Shown: piece by piece, positions 1 through 9,059 of the stretch | Layout: every line of letters begins with the position of its first letter | Position numbering within the stretch: position 1 is the stretch's first letter | DNA from: Paenibacillus dokdonensis | Lineage (GTDB): Bacteria; Bacillota; Bacilli; Paenibacillales; Paenibacillaceae | Assembly (NCBI RefSeq): GCF_004916975.1 | Contig: NZ_STGQ01000002.1 | Coordinates: forward strand, 1,316,079-1,380,078 | Reading direction: 5' to 3' | DNA: 64,000 nucleotides | Notes under the pieces: model-generated | What the model was told of the DNA's origin: nothing | What the model saw: only the letters and a program-made list of their open reading frames with translations | Databases searched by the model: none | Position numbers and translations under genes: made by a program

Positions 1-353
1 TCTGAAGACCCGCCGCCGGCTTTCATGCCATACTTGCCTGCTTTATCCACCGTTTTTTTGTCGGGTCCGCCTTTGGCGCTTACGTAGTTCCAATCCGCCT
101 GTGCAATTTTGCCACCTTCGACAGAGAGGACGACATAAGGCTGCCAGCCGCTACTTTCATCCATGCTGCCTTCGGCAAAGTAAGTGCCGTCCTTGTAGCT
201 TCCATCGTCAGGCTGAGTTGCTGTTGTCTCTTTCGTGTCGGTGGCCGCAGGGGCTGGATCGGCTGCCGGTTTGGTATCCTTGTCACTGCCGCAGCCCGCG
301 AGGAGACCCGCCATCAGGGCGCCTGATAATAAAATGGACCATTTCTTGTTCAT
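1..353 (-). CDS. FMN-binding-type lipoprotein, partial (cut by window edge)
   Basis: The reading frame starts at the ATG whose complement is at 351-353 and runs off the left edge, so only about 117 residues are visible. The product begins with a short charged stretch, a hydrophobic segment and a lipobox (LLAGC), followed by an Ala/Thr/Asp-rich linker, so it should be a membrane-anchored lipoprotein. After the linker come a DGTYFAEG motif, a beta-rich stretch and a DKKTVDKAGKYGM motif. This pattern resembles small FMN_bind-type lipoproteins such as the Listeria extracellular electron-transfer protein PplA. The flavin-attachment site, if present, could lie outside the window. The family call rests on motif resemblance only. 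Confidence 0.6.
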   Translation of the reverse strand, partial: MNKKWSILLSGALMAGLLAGCGSDKDTKPAADPAPAATDTKETTATQPDDGSYKDGTYFAEGSMDESSGWQPYVVLSVEGGKIAQADWNYVSAKGGPDKKTVDKAGKYGMKAGGGSS

Positions 354-614
354 GTCTATTGACCTCCAATATTCGATTGATGACATCTATGATAAAATGT
401 TAAAACCGTAATCAAGACGCCCTTATGCGCAGAATAACGCTGGGCTAAAATCGTGGTAATTAAGCATGTTGATATTCCAAATTCTCTTGTCGATCGCATT
501 GTAGCATAGGAACTCAAATCAATTATGTGAAAATAATCACGAATAGTTAAAGTATTATTCTTTCTTGGGAATGATCCTAATGTATGCAGTTAACAGCGGG
601 GATGTGAAACAAAA
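354..614. other. Upstream region of the lipoprotein gene
   Basis: This is an AT-rich spacer between the divergent lipoprotein gene and the terminator of the ABC operon. A promoter reading left is expected here, but I could not pick an unambiguous -35/-10 pair. I see no coding signal. Confidence 0.4.
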
Positions 615-659
615 AATAACCTGAAGCGGATAACACTCTCGTGTCCGTCTCAGGTTATT
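615..659 (-). terminator. Rho-independent terminator of the GntR/ABC operon
   Basis: A 10-bp stem (AATAACCTGA with TCAGGTTATT) is followed, reading on the minus strand, by a run of T. It sits just downstream of the last permease gene. Confidence 0.8.
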
Positions 660-682
660 CATGTCAATTATTATGAGCTTAC

Positions 683-1822
683 TTAGTTAGCTGCCGAGCG
701 TAAAAATCCGGGGAGTCTGATCAGTGCAATGGTAAGTCCGGCGAGACCGAAAGTCAGAAGAATCAGCGCCGAGCCCCAGATGTCACTCAGATGCGCACCA
801 TGCGCGATGATATCCTGCAAGGAATGCTGTGCCCAGAACTGCGGCAGGAAATGTCCGACCGTCTGCACCGTCTGCGGCAGGAGATAGGAAGGCACCCATA
901 AGCCGCCAAGCATAGCACCCCCCATGGATATAATTTGTGTGATGACCATCGCTGCCCCTTCACCAGGAACCAGAAAGGAGAGACCAAGGCCGATTCCAGT
1001 ACCGGCAATGCTAAGGCAGAGCACGACAGCCGACAACGCGGCGATATCTCCAAGCCTCAATCCATAGACCAAATGTCCGAAGGCAAACAGGATCATACAC
1101 TGGGCAATGACGGTCAGCACGAAAGGGAACCACATGCCGATCAGATAGTGAAGCGGTTTGATACGGGTGGTTCGGATACGTGACAGCAGTCCGGTTTTCT
1201 TTTCCTCGAAAAAGCGGCGGGCCATCGTTATCATAATGAAGAATACGAACATGACGGTCATCCCCGGGACGACCTGGTCGATCATGTTAAAGTGGTCTGC
1301 GGACGCAGATACATTTTCGATATGAATCGGTGACGCGAGGGCGGCTTCCGCCTGGGCTTTGGACTCGCCATTAGCCATCAGCATGGTCGTCAGCTTCTGC
1401 TCGCGGTATTGGGAGGAGATGCTGCCAAGTATCGCCTGAATGGGAGCTGTCTCTGTTTGGGAGGCGGGATCCTGGTAGAGCTTGATGTTCGCGGCTTGGC
1501 CTTCCTTCATGGAATTTTCAAAGCCGCTTGGGATCACCAGCATCGAGGAGAACTGTCCCTGCTTGATTTTATCGAGCTGTTCATTCAGGTTATCTGCAGG
1601 GAGCTGCTTCACATCCATAATACTTTGCATTTGTCCGATCAATGCCTTGGATGCAGCGGATTGGTCCTGATCAATCGTACGCAGCGTGATGGAGCTTCCG
1701 TCTGTCTGATTGAATACAGACCCGAACATCACGATGAAAATAATAGGCATCAAGAGGAGGAAAATGAAGCTGCGACGGTCTTTGCCGATGAGCCGCAGCT
1801 CCTTGATAATCATAGCCTTCAT
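683..1822 (-). CDS. ABC-2 type transporter permease
   Basis: This 379-residue membrane protein has one N-terminal transmembrane segment (about residues 19-36), a long extracytoplasmic domain of about 160 residues, and then five or so hydrophobic segments in the C-terminal half. That is the architecture of the ABC2_membrane_3 (YhaP/NatB-like) permeases. It is the last gene of the leftward operon, 39 bases after the ATPase at 1862-2839, with which it should pair as an exporter. A GGAG site precedes the ATG. The substrate cannot be read from the sequence; relatives are tied to drug, sodium or cell-wall stress. Confidence 0.85.
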   Translation of the reverse strand: MKAMIIKELRLIGKDRRSFIFLLLMPIIFIVMFGSVFNQTDGSSITLRTIDQDQSAASKALIGQMQSIMDVKQLPADNLNEQLDKIKQGQFSSMLVIPSGFENSMKEGQAANIKLYQDPASQTETAPIQAILGSISSQYREQKLTTMLMANGESKAQAEAALASPIHIENVSASADHFNMIDQVVPGMTVMFVFFIMITMARRFFEEKKTGLLSRIRTTRIKPLHYLIGMWFPFVLTVIAQCMILFAFGHLVYGLRLGDIAALSAVVLCLSIAGTGIGLGLSFLVPGEGAAMVITQIISMGGAMLGGLWVPSYLLPQTVQTVGHFLPQFWAQHSLQDIIAHGAHLSDIWGSALILLTFGLAGLTIALIRLPGFLRSAAN

Positions 1823-1861
1823 GTTCCGAATCTCCTTTATCGATCATTATATTGGGTTTAT

Positions 1862-2839
1862 TTAATCGCGCAGTGCCGTTCCTGTCACCTTCAAAAACAC
1901 GCTTTCGAGCGATGGACGGACGACTTCGAGCTGCTTCACGTCCCACGCATGCTGTGAAGCCTGGCGCAGAAGACGCTGCATGACAGCTGCAGATCTTTCC
2001 GTTTCCAGCAGCCAGCCGGAGCCTTCCTTACGGAAGGAGGTTACATCGGGATCTTGCGGAAGCTCGGTTAATCCAGGTACCTCCAGGTAAATGGAATTCT
2101 GGCCGTACTGCTCGAGCAGATCCCCCAGCGGTCCCATGGCCTTAATCGATCCCTGGTCCATAATGGCGACTTCATCGCAAAGAGCTTCGACTTCCTCCAT
2201 ATAGTGCGTGGAGTAAATGATGGTTACGCCTTCGCGGTTCAGTTCCCTGATTAACTCGAAAATATGATTGCGGGATTGGGGATCAATTCCCACCGTAGGT
2301 TCATCCAAAATGAGCAGTTTAGGCCGATGGAGCAGGGCTGCTGCGATGTTGATTCTTCTTTTCATGCCGCCGGAAAAGGTGCTGACAATATCTTTGGAAC
2401 GCTCCAGAAGTCCTGTTCTTGTCAGCACGTCATGAATCCGCTGCTTGAGCTCTTTGCCGCTGACGCCATATGCTTCTCCAAAAAATTCAAGGTTATCGTA
2501 GGCACTGAGCTTCTCATACAGAGTAATATCTTGCGGGACATAACCGATAAATTTGGACACAGCATCAGGTTCACGGGTTACGTCTTTTCCGAAAAGTTTG
2601 GCCGAGCCGCTGTCGGCCTTCACGATACCGGTCAGTATTTTCATGGTTGTCGATTTCCCTGCGCCATTCGGTCCGAGAAACCCAAACGAGGTTCCCGGCT
2701 TAAGAGAGAAGGTGACGTTCTCAAGTGCCTGTTTTTTGGCGTAGGTTTTCTTGAGCTCATTCACTTCGAGCATATAATCGTTGTTAGGCGCAGCGTGTGT
2801 ATAGGTATCCTGTGGGTTGATCATTACTTGAGCCATCAT
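1862..2839 (-). CDS. ABC transporter ATP-binding protein
   Basis: The product is a 325-residue ATPase. Walker A is GPNGAGKST at about residues 56-64, the signature is FSGGMKRR near 165, Walker B is LLILDEPTVGID near 188, and the switch histidine lies in the STHYMEE stretch. A C-terminal extension of about 100 residues follows, as in drug-resistance ATPases of the DrrA/NatA kind. Two consecutive ATG codons compete for the start; AGGAGG lies 5 bases before the first and 8 before the second, so the second (2836) is slightly favoured. It probably works with the permease at 683-1822. It follows the permease at 2849-3625 by only nine bases. Confidence 0.9.
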   Translation of the reverse strand: MMAQVMINPQDTYTHAAPNNDYMLEVNELKKTYAKKQALENVTFSLKPGTSFGFLGPNGAGKSTTMKILTGIVKADSGSAKLFGKDVTREPDAVSKFIGYVPQDITLYEKLSAYDNLEFFGEAYGVSGKELKQRIHDVLTRTGLLERSKDIVSTFSGGMKRRINIAAALLHRPKLLILDEPTVGIDPQSRNHIFELIRELNREGVTIIYSTHYMEEVEALCDEVAIMDQGSIKAMGPLGDLLEQYGQNSIYLEVPGLTELPQDPDVTSFRKEGSGWLLETERSAAVMQRLLRQASQHAWDVKQLEVVRPSLESVFLKVTGTALRD

Positions 2840-2848
2840 TTTGACCTC

Positions 2849-3625
2849 CTATAAATCCAATTTCTTTTCTAGCAGGTATGCCGTAAAACGAAGTACGACA
2901 TAGGTGAGGATCCAGCTCGCTCCCATGATGAGAGGCGTCTCCCATGAGTAAGGGAACCATTCGGCTTCAAAATGAATTGTTTCCTGCTGAATCATATTTT
3001 CTGGAATAACCACGTCCGGCAGCTGGAAAATCAAGCTTAAACCCGACATAAACACGATCCACACCACCGGAGAAATAGGGCGAAGTGTGCTGTATTGGAT
3101 GATGGACGTCAGGATGCCAAGCGAGATAATGAGCGGGCTGAAGCCTGCGACAAGCGTGAGCCAATCGATCCCGGTGATCATAAAGGAGCCAACGGTTGCA
3201 AGAGAGTAATTGGGAAGCACCAGCGAAAGAATCAGGACGTAGGCCGACAAGACGACAAATACGATCACAATTCCTGCTAAGAGCTTCAGCCAGATGCCCA
3301 GCCATTTGGCCATGACCAGCTTGGTCCGCGGATATGGCATGGTCAGCCACCAGCCGTACGTGTCATTTTCCCATTCGCGTTTGACGCATCCGTAACCCCA
3401 GAAGAAGACCATATAAGGAAAGCCCATGGTAACATACCAGATTGAGTTCACCTGCAGCGTGTTATTCACGGCAAAATAAGTCGCTGTAACGATGAGCGCG
3501 ATGAAAATAATCATACAATAGGCAAGCCACCAGCTTTTGGAGACGCGTGAGCGGTTTTGCTTTTTCCAGCTCCCCTTACCTTTTAATTCATGCCAGACCA
3601 AATTCCGGAAAACAGCCGAATCCAT
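2849..3625 (-). CDS. Membrane permease of a YtrB-type ABC system
   Basis: This 258-residue protein has about six hydrophobic segments and a short basic N-terminus. I chose the ATG at 3625 because it overlaps the TGA of the upstream ATPase gene in a TGATG arrangement, which implies translational coupling. An alternative GTG four codons upstream lies directly against the GGAG site and is less likely. By position and topology it is the membrane partner of the ATPase at 3625-4338, as YtrC/YtrD partner YtrB in Bacillus. The protein itself has no catalytic motif that I recognise. Confidence 0.8.
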   Translation of the reverse strand: MDSAVFRNLVWHELKGKGSWKKQNRSRVSKSWWLAYCMIIFIALIVTATYFAVNNTLQVNSIWYVTMGFPYMVFFWGYGCVKREWENDTYGWWLTMPYPRTKLVMAKWLGIWLKLLAGIVIVFVVLSAYVLILSLVLPNYSLATVGSFMITGIDWLTLVAGFSPLIISLGILTSIIQYSTLRPISPVVWIVFMSGLSLIFQLPDVVIPENMIQQETIHFEAEWFPYSWETPLIMGASWILTYVVLRFTAYLLEKKLDL

Positions 3626-4338
3626 CACCTGTTCCACTCCTTCATGTACATTTTGCGGAATACATCCCGCAGAGAGCCGTATTCTGCTCTTAAATCCTCC
3701 GTATTGCCGGACCAGATTGCGCGTCCGTCCTTCATCATCACCGTGTAGTCGAACAGGCCTTCAACCTCCTGAATATCATGGGTGCTGATCAAGACGGATT
3801 GCTGACTATCTTCCAGATAATCAATGAGACTGGCTACGATAGCTTCTCTGGAGATGACATCGATGCCGGTAAAGGGTTCATCAAGCACAATCATCTGCAC
3901 ATCGCGGGCGAGACAAAGGATGAGCAGAATCCGGGCTTCCTGTCCACGGCTCATGCCGCCAACCTTCATGTCCAGGTCGATTTCCATGTAATTCGTAAGC
4001 TGAATCGCTCTTTCCATGGAAAAGCCGGGAAGGAAGGAGTTTCCCCATTCGAGCGCCTGTCTGGCGTTATGATTCGGATACCAGCGCGCACGGTCGGGAA
4101 GATAGGCAATGTTCTGGTTGGTTTGCCAGCCTGGGGTTTTGCCCAGCACTTCGATCCGGCCTGCATCCGGTCTGACCAACCCTGTCAGCGTACGGAATAA
4201 TGTTGACTTGCCGCAGCCGTTCGGGCCAAGAATTCCCGTAATCCGGCCTGAGGGAATGGCAATGTCCAACTGGTCCAGTGCTTTTTTCTTGCCATAGCAT
4301 TTGGTTACCTGATGGCATTCAACAATGTTTGGTGTCAT
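3625..4338 (-). CDS. ABC transporter ATP-binding protein, YtrB-like
   Basis: The 237-residue ATPase has Walker A GPNGCGKST near residue 38, a degenerate signature region (GGMSRGQEAR) near 130 and Walker B MIVLDEPFTGID near 155, followed by ISTHDIQE with the switch histidine. The glycine-poor signature SRGQ instead of SGGQ is typical of the YtrB/BcrA-like ATPases next to GntR regulators. Its ATG overlaps the stop of the GntR gene (ATGA), and its own TGA overlaps the start of the downstream permease. The three genes are therefore tightly coupled. Confidence 0.9.
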   Translation of the reverse strand: MTPNIVECHQVTKCYGKKKALDQLDIAIPSGRITGILGPNGCGKSTLFRTLTGLVRPDAGRIEVLGKTPGWQTNQNIAYLPDRARWYPNHNARQALEWGNSFLPGFSMERAIQLTNYMEIDLDMKVGGMSRGQEARILLILCLARDVQMIVLDEPFTGIDVISREAIVASLIDYLEDSQQSVLISTHDIQEVEGLFDYTVMMKDGRAIWSGNTEDLRAEYGSLRDVFRKMYMKEWNR

Positions 4339-4742
4339 AAACCGTTTCCCCCCAGCGGCGTATCCTTTTTCTGATGAATGTATTTCTCAATGTCTTCCCA
4401 TGCAAATCCGAGACTTTCCATCTGTTCCATGAAGCTGTCAATGTACCGGGCAGCAAGAGCCGTCCGAAAGGAGGCCACATGCTCCGGGGATGAGGTTACG
4501 TAGGTTCCCTGTCCGCGGCGTTTTTCCGTCAAGCCGTCCCGTTCCAGCTCCTGATAGGCGCGCATGACGGTGTTCGGATTCATCCGCAGCTCCTGCGCCA
4601 ATTCTCTTACCGATGGCATTTTATCTCCCAAGGCGATCTCTCCTTTTGCAATTGCGCTTCTGGCCTGATCCAGTATTTGCTCATATAAAGGTTGACTGAA
4701 GTCTATTTGAAAATGTAGAGAGCCAACCTGTTGTTCTTCCAT
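4335..4742 (-). CDS. GntR-family regulator, YtrA-like
   Basis: This is a 135-residue protein with a winged helix-turn-helix of GntR type at about residues 15-80. It contains the typical PSVRELAQELRMNPNTVMRAY stretch and the wing sequence EKRRGQGTYV. The short C-terminal tail of about 50 residues, without a large effector domain, places it in the YtrA subfamily. It is the first gene of a leftward operon with two ABC ATPases and two permeases. A promoter with an overlapping inverted repeat lies just upstream (4786-4817), so it most likely represses its own operon. In Bacillus the homologous operon responds to cell-wall antibiotics; that role is inferred here. Confidence 0.9.
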   Translation of the reverse strand: MEEQQVGSLHFQIDFSQPLYEQILDQARSAIAKGEIALGDKMPSVRELAQELRMNPNTVMRAYQELERDGLTEKRRGQGTYVTSSPEHVASFRTALAARYIDSFMEQMESLGFAWEDIEKYIHQKKDTPLGGNGL

Positions 4743-4756
4743 AAACGCTCCTCCTA

Positions 4757-4773
4757 TCGTACAAAAGGTACGA
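4757..4773. promoter_or_regulatory. Short inverted repeat in the GntR leader
   Basis: TCGTAC and GTACGA form a perfect 6-bp inverted repeat with a 5-base spacer, between the promoter and the GntR start. It could be a second protein-binding site or a small hairpin. Function is not established. Confidence 0.4.
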
Positions 4774-4785
4774 CCAGTGATCTAA

Positions 4786-4817
4786 GTGTATTATATCACT
4801 TAATACACCTAATACAA
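4786..4817 (-). promoter_or_regulatory. Promoter and YtrA-type operator of the GntR/ABC operon
   Basis: Read on the minus strand, TTGTAT (4812-4817) and TATAAT (4790-4795) are 16 bases apart, a good sigma-A promoter. A perfect inverted repeat GTGTATTA-N7-TAATACAC (4786-4808) covers the -10 and most of the spacer. YtrA-type regulators bind AGTGTA...TACACT sites, so this is a strong candidate operator for the adjacent GntR protein. Confidence 0.8.
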
Positions 4818-4845
4818 TAGGCAAATGAAAAGAACACCGGAAATT

Positions 4846-4896
4846 TATAAAAAAGAGCCCGCTGCCCTCCCCAGAAGGGAAATAGGTCAGCGGGCT
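4846..4896 (-). terminator. Terminator of the TetR-MATE operon
   Basis: AGCCCGCTG pairs with CAGCGGGCT (4856-4896), followed on the minus strand by a T-rich run. It lies 70 bases past the stop of the MATE gene. Confidence 0.85.
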
Positions 4897-4966
4897 TAAT
4901 GAATATGGAATAAGTGCTTGTGTTAAAACTAGATTACATTGAACGCAGTTACGGGAGCCTTAGCAA

Positions 4967-6316
4967 TTACTGCAGAGCAGGCAGGGAATGGCTTTTTCTT
5001 TTGACATAGATAAAGATACAAGCCGCAACGACGCATTCAGATAGCGGGATGGACAACCAAATCCCGTTGGTCCCGAAGATATGGGGCAGGATCAGCAGGA
5101 AAATGACCATCAGAATAATTTCCCTCGACAGGGTAATCCAGACGGCCACCTTCACCTGCTCCGAGGCCTGGAAGTAGGTCATCATCACGAAATTGATACC
5201 CATGAACATATAGGCCGTGAAGAACAACCGGATGCCATTGACGGCAAGGGATCGGACTTCTTCCGAAAAATCGCCGAACAGCGACACAATTCCGTTGGCT
5301 GCAGCCAGACCGAAGAGAAAGACAACAATTCCTGAGATAAAGGCTGTTGCCACGGCAATCCGGATCGTCTTCACTTCGCGAACGCGGAGCTTGGCCCCGC
5401 GGTAATAGCTGATGAGCGGCTGAATTGCCGAGCCTATTCCCAGAAACAGCATGAGCATGACGTTGTGAGCGTAATTCAGCACTGAAAACGCGGCAACACC
5501 TGCGGTTCCGGCCCAGCGGACCATAGCGACATTATAGCCGATGGTGAATACCGATAAGCCGACCTCGGAGATGAAGCTTGGAAAGCCGATCGTCAGTGTA
5601 CGGACAGCCAGCTTCCAGGAGAAGTAAGGCTTCACGAATGCAAGGGAGCGGTCCTTGCGCAGGAAATGGCCGAACAGTACAACTGTACCGACGAGCGTTG
5701 CGGTAACGGTTGCCAGAGCAGATCCCTTGACACTCATATCAAGCACATATAAAAAGAAATAGTTCAGAATGATATTCAGCACGGCCGATACGACCATCGA
5801 AATCATGGACAGGTTCGGATTGCCGTCATTGCGGACAAACAGGCTGAACGCATTTTGAATGGTGATGATAAATCCATAAGTCAGCAGTACGGTCATGTAC
5901 TCCAGGGCAAAGGGCAGCGTATCCTGGTTCGCCCCGAGCGCATAGGCCAGGGGAACGCGAAACAGGTAGGCGATCACGGCGACAAGGAGGGTCAGGATGA
6001 AGATCAGGATCAGCGAGTGGGTGAAAATTTGCTGCGCCTGCCGAATCTTCTTGGCGCCTTTGGACTGCGAATAAAGAGTCGCGCCGCCGATGCCGAGCCA
6101 TAAGGACATCGCAAAAAATACAGAAAATACCGGAGATGCAATATTAATGCCTGCGAGCGCGAGGGCGCCGAGGCGGTGTCCTACGAAGATGCCGTCCGCG
6201 ACAACGTTGATCGACATCATCAGCATGCCAACCAGCGACGGAATTAAGTAGCGTACGAAAACTTTGCCTACGGAGTCGGTCTCCAGTGCAGGCAGTAATG
6301 CTTTTTCTTGACTCAT
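4967..6316 (-). CDS. MATE-family multidrug efflux transporter
   Basis: The product is 449 residues with twelve predicted membrane segments arranged in two similar halves, the size and layout of MATE (NorM/MepA-like) cation antiporters. The first helix region carries LVGMLMMSINVVADGIFVG, close to the conserved start of MepA-type proteins. I placed the start at 6316 because GGAGG lies 5 bases before that ATG; an upstream ATG (6328) has a poorer site. It follows a TetR regulator by 56 bases, so it is a typical regulator-pump operon probably induced by toxic compounds. Confidence 0.9.
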   Translation of the reverse strand: MSQEKALLPALETDSVGKVFVRYLIPSLVGMLMMSINVVADGIFVGHRLGALALAGINIASPVFSVFFAMSLWLGIGGATLYSQSKGAKKIRQAQQIFTHSLILIFILTLLVAVIAYLFRVPLAYALGANQDTLPFALEYMTVLLTYGFIITIQNAFSLFVRNDGNPNLSMISMVVSAVLNIILNYFFLYVLDMSVKGSALATVTATLVGTVVLFGHFLRKDRSLAFVKPYFSWKLAVRTLTIGFPSFISEVGLSVFTIGYNVAMVRWAGTAGVAAFSVLNYAHNVMLMLFLGIGSAIQPLISYYRGAKLRVREVKTIRIAVATAFISGIVVFLFGLAAANGIVSLFGDFSEEVRSLAVNGIRLFFTAYMFMGINFVMMTYFQASEQVKVAVWITLSREIILMVIFLLILPHIFGTNGIWLSIPLSECVVAACIFIYVKRKSHSLPALQ

Positions 6317-6372
6317 GTTGTCCTCCATAACCCCGAAGGGACGTTAAGCGTATTAACGATTTATAATAGTAA

Positions 6373-7002
6373 TCAGTTTGATGCAGGCTGATCCGCTGTA
6401 GGGGCTTCGGTCAGGCCGGTAATGCCATATAAAAATACATTCATCGCCTTCAGGTAAAGTTCACGTGCCTCCTGAAAAGCGAGCTTATTGGAAGAAAACT
6501 CAATTCCAGCCAGCATGCCTTCGAGGATCATGCTCAATAGACGCGCATCATCCGGCTTAAACTCACCCTTTTGCATGCCCTCCTCCAGCAGCTCCTCATA
6601 GTTGCGGAGATACATTTGCATCATCTCTTCAATTTTGTCCTGATTCGGCGAAGTGATGAGCTCGGTGGCATAAAATTCATTGCTGGCTTTGGTAAGGGGG
6701 TGGTGAAAGCCATCCATTACAAAATGCTCTACCAGCGCAATCATCTGCTCCTTCACCGTGTGGAAGCGCGCTTTTTTGGCCTGGAATTGTTCGGCCCAAT
6801 CCCGTGTCCATTCCTCCAGTAGATACAGGAACAGGCCTTCTTTATTTTTAAAATGATAATAGATGTTACCCTTGCTGATCTGCGTGGCCGTCACGATATC
6901 CTCAATCGAGGTAGAGGCGTACCCTTTCTGACCAAATAAAGTCCGTGCCGCATCGGCAACCTTTTGTCTCGTTTGTTGGCTGGACAGTTGTTTTTTATTC
7001 AT
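6373..7002 (-). CDS. TetR/AcrR-family regulator
   Basis: This 209-residue protein has an N-terminal helix-turn-helix (about residues 10-55) containing GYASTSIEDIVTATQISKG and then NIYYHFKNKEGL, the hallmark of the TetR family. The C-terminal ligand domain is not conserved enough to name a ligand. The start at 7002 follows GAGGTGG at good spacing; a GTG nine bases further upstream overlaps that site. A palindromic GAACGTTCGTTC lies just upstream and downstream of the promoter -10, so autorepression together with the downstream MATE gene is likely. Confidence 0.9.
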   Translation of the reverse strand: MNKKQLSSQQTRQKVADAARTLFGQKGYASTSIEDIVTATQISKGNIYYHFKNKEGLFLYLLEEWTRDWAEQFQAKKARFHTVKEQMIALVEHFVMDGFHHPLTKASNEFYATELITSPNQDKIEEMMQMYLRNYEELLEEGMQKGEFKPDDARLLSMILEGMLAGIEFSSNKLAFQEARELYLKAMNVFLYGITGLTEAPTADQPASN

Positions 7003-7020
7003 GGCAACCACCTCTTATAC

Positions 7021-7078
7021 TGAACGTTCGTTCTAAAATAATTTTCTCTATTATAATTCCTTTATTTCTAAAAATCAA
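7021..7078 (-). promoter_or_regulatory. Promoter and TetR-type operator of the TetR-MATE operon
   Basis: On the minus strand TTGATT (7073-7078) and TATAAT (7050-7055) are separated by 17 bases. Downstream lies TGAACGTTCGTTCT (7021-7034), which resembles the AACGTTCGTT half-sites bound by many AcrR-type regulators. The placement suits repression by the adjacent TetR protein. Confidence 0.7.
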
Positions 7079-7220
7079 TCCGCCAACTCACGCTCAACGG
7101 ATGGGCCTTTGTACCAATTGCGGCGGGATTCAGCGCTGGTGCTGACGGGTAATAAAATTATACAAAGGCGGTATTTGCGCCGCTTCATTAACACCAACCA
7201 AACGTAAGGAGCTGATCATA

Positions 7221-7424
7221 ATGGATAGCAACGTATTCAAAGGGAAATGGAACCAGCTGAAGGGCGAAGCGAAGAAACAATGGGGCGAGCTTACGGATGA
7301 TGATCTGGACAAGATCGATGGTGAAAAGGATAAGCTTGTCGGCAAACTGCAGGAACGCTATGGTCATACCAAGGATGATGCCGAAAAGGAATATCATCAT
7401 TGGTCCCGTTCACATATGGATTAA
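7221..7424 (+). CDS. CsbD-family small stress protein
   Basis: This 67-residue, highly charged protein contains KGKWNQLKGEAKKQWGELTDDD at its N-terminus, the signature of the CsbD family. These small, probably helical proteins are part of general stress regulons in Bacillus; their biochemical role is unknown. AAGGAG lies 9 bases before the ATG. The gene is monocistronic, with its own terminator. I looked for a sigma-B promoter upstream and did not find a convincing pair. Confidence 0.9.
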   Translation: MDSNVFKGKWNQLKGEAKKQWGELTDDDLDKIDGEKDKLVGKLQERYGHTKDDAEKEYHHWSRSHMD

Positions 7425-7454
7425 TGTTCAATTGGACTCTATAGCCTAACCCCA

Positions 7455-7484
7455 AACCCACCTGAAACTTCAGGTGGGTTTTTT
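7455..7484 (+). terminator. Terminator after the csbD-like gene
   Basis: AACCCACCTGAA and TTCAGGTGGGTT form a perfect 12-bp stem with a two-base loop, followed by T. Confidence 0.9.
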
Positions 7485-7574
7485 GCGATTATTTGTATGG
7501 AAAGCCTGTTTAACTGGCATCATCGTGATATGATAGAAAGTAATGTTTAGTGCAAAATGTTCAGGAGTGAGTCC

Positions 7575-8990
7575 ATGGAGTTTTCCAAAATATTTCTCGG
7601 TAATACCGCTTTGCTCGTTACGGTTGCCTATTTGGCAAATTTGATATATAAGTATGCGCTCAGCCGGACCTCTTCATCCATAAAATATATCAGCTCGGTG
7701 CTGCTCATTATTTTCTGCGGCTGGCTTAGTATGTTCTTTGGATACAACGTGAGTGAAAATGTCATTTTCGATTTGCGTATCATTCCTTTGATCATTGCAA
7801 CGATTGCCTATTCGGAACCGCCGACGCTGGTAATTATCGGTGCCAGTATTGGGCTGTCGCGCCTGTTCTTCGGAGTGAATGAGGCCGCGATAGCCGGCTG
7901 TCTGAACCTTTGTATTTTGGGTGTGGCTGCCGCGGTGCTTCATGTATGGATGAACCGTCGAAATTTCGGTTTAATGACACAGGGGCTTATCGCAATTATC
8001 GTAATCAATCTGCTGAATTGTCTGGATATTGCATTTCTTGGCGTCATTCCGCCGCAGACCTATTTTATAGAAATCATGCCGGTCACACTGCCGCTCAGCT
8101 TGGTGCTTAGTCTTATTTTTTCGCTGATTTTGCGGGATTTCCAATTGGAGCGAAATCGGACGGTGCAGATCAAGCACAGCAACGTACTGCTGTCAGCGCA
8201 AGCGGAAGAGCTGCATAAGGCGAAAATCGTCCTCGAGGAAAGAGCAAAGGAACTGGCTCAGTCCTCCCAGTATAAAACGGAATTCCTGGCCAATATGTCG
8301 CATGAGCTAAGGACACCCCTCAACAGTATCATTAATTTCGCCCAGCTGATCAGTGAGGAAGACGAGGGCCATACCAAGGAAGAAATGGCAGAGTACGGGA
8401 CGATTATTTTCCAATCAGGCCGGGAGCTGCTGACCATTATCAATGACATTTTAGATCTGACCAAAGTGGAAGCCGGACAACTTGAGATCGTGAAAGAGGA
8501 TATGAATGTCAGTGAAATTCCCCAGCTTCTGGGCATGCACTTTGAGCATGAGGCTGAGAGAGGGAATATTGCTTTTGAAATGCTTCTGGACCAGCGTCTT
8601 CCGCAAACGATGTATACCGACCCGAACCGGGTGCAGCAAATCTTGCGCAATCTACTTTCCAACGCTTTTAAGTTTACTCATGAGGGTAAAGTGAAGCTCA
8701 ACATCCGCCTTGCGCAGACGGGAAAGGAAGATGAAAGTGGGGATTGGATCGTCTTTGACGTGATCGATTCCGGCATCGGCATTCCGAAGGGCAAGCAGGC
8801 GTATATTTTTGAAGCATTCAAGCAGGCGGATGGCTCAATCAACCGCAAATATGGCGGAACCGGCCTCGGATTATCCATCAGCAGGGACTTGTCCAGGCTG
8901 CTCGGCGGGTATATAGATTTGGAGAGCGAGGAAGGAAAAGGCAGTCGATTCTCACTTCATTTGCCTCTACTTGATGCGGAATCCATTTAG
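7575..8990 (+). CDS. Membrane sensor histidine kinase with LytS-type 5TM input domain
   Basis: The 471-residue protein begins with five to six membrane segments (about residues 1-190) that resemble the 5TMR_LYT input domain, then a short coiled coil, a HisKA domain with the phospho-accepting histidine at about residue 243 (NMSHELRTPLN), and an ATPase domain. The N box has NLLSNAFKFT, the G1 box DSGIGI, and the G2 box GGTGLGLSI. The start at 7575 is preferred over the ATG at 7557 because AGGAG lies 7 bases upstream of it. No response regulator gene is adjacent, so it is an orphan kinase here; its partner is unknown. Confidence 0.85.
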   Translation: MEFSKIFLGNTALLVTVAYLANLIYKYALSRTSSSIKYISSVLLIIFCGWLSMFFGYNVSENVIFDLRIIPLIIATIAYSEPPTLVIIGASIGLSRLFFGVNEAAIAGCLNLCILGVAAAVLHVWMNRRNFGLMTQGLIAIIVINLLNCLDIAFLGVIPPQTYFIEIMPVTLPLSLVLSLIFSLILRDFQLERNRTVQIKHSNVLLSAQAEELHKAKIVLEERAKELAQSSQYKTEFLANMSHELRTPLNSIINFAQLISEEDEGHTKEEMAEYGTIIFQSGRELLTIINDILDLTKVEAGQLEIVKEDMNVSEIPQLLGMHFEHEAERGNIAFEMLLDQRLPQTMYTDPNRVQQILRNLLSNAFKFTHEGKVKLNIRLAQTGKEDESGDWIVFDVIDSGIGIPKGKQAYIFEAFKQADGSINRKYGGTGLGLSISRDLSRLLGGYIDLESEEGKGSRFSLHLPLLDAESI

Positions 8991-9059
8991 CTTCGGAATG
9001 GTTGAAACCGAGTGCCTTTAGCAGGTAGAATGAGGACAAACAGGTACAATGGAAGCGGG

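Noticed and set aside
7145..7220. Possible sigma-B promoter for the csbD-like gene
   Set aside because: A GGGTAA is present, but there is no GTTTAA-like -35 at the right distance.
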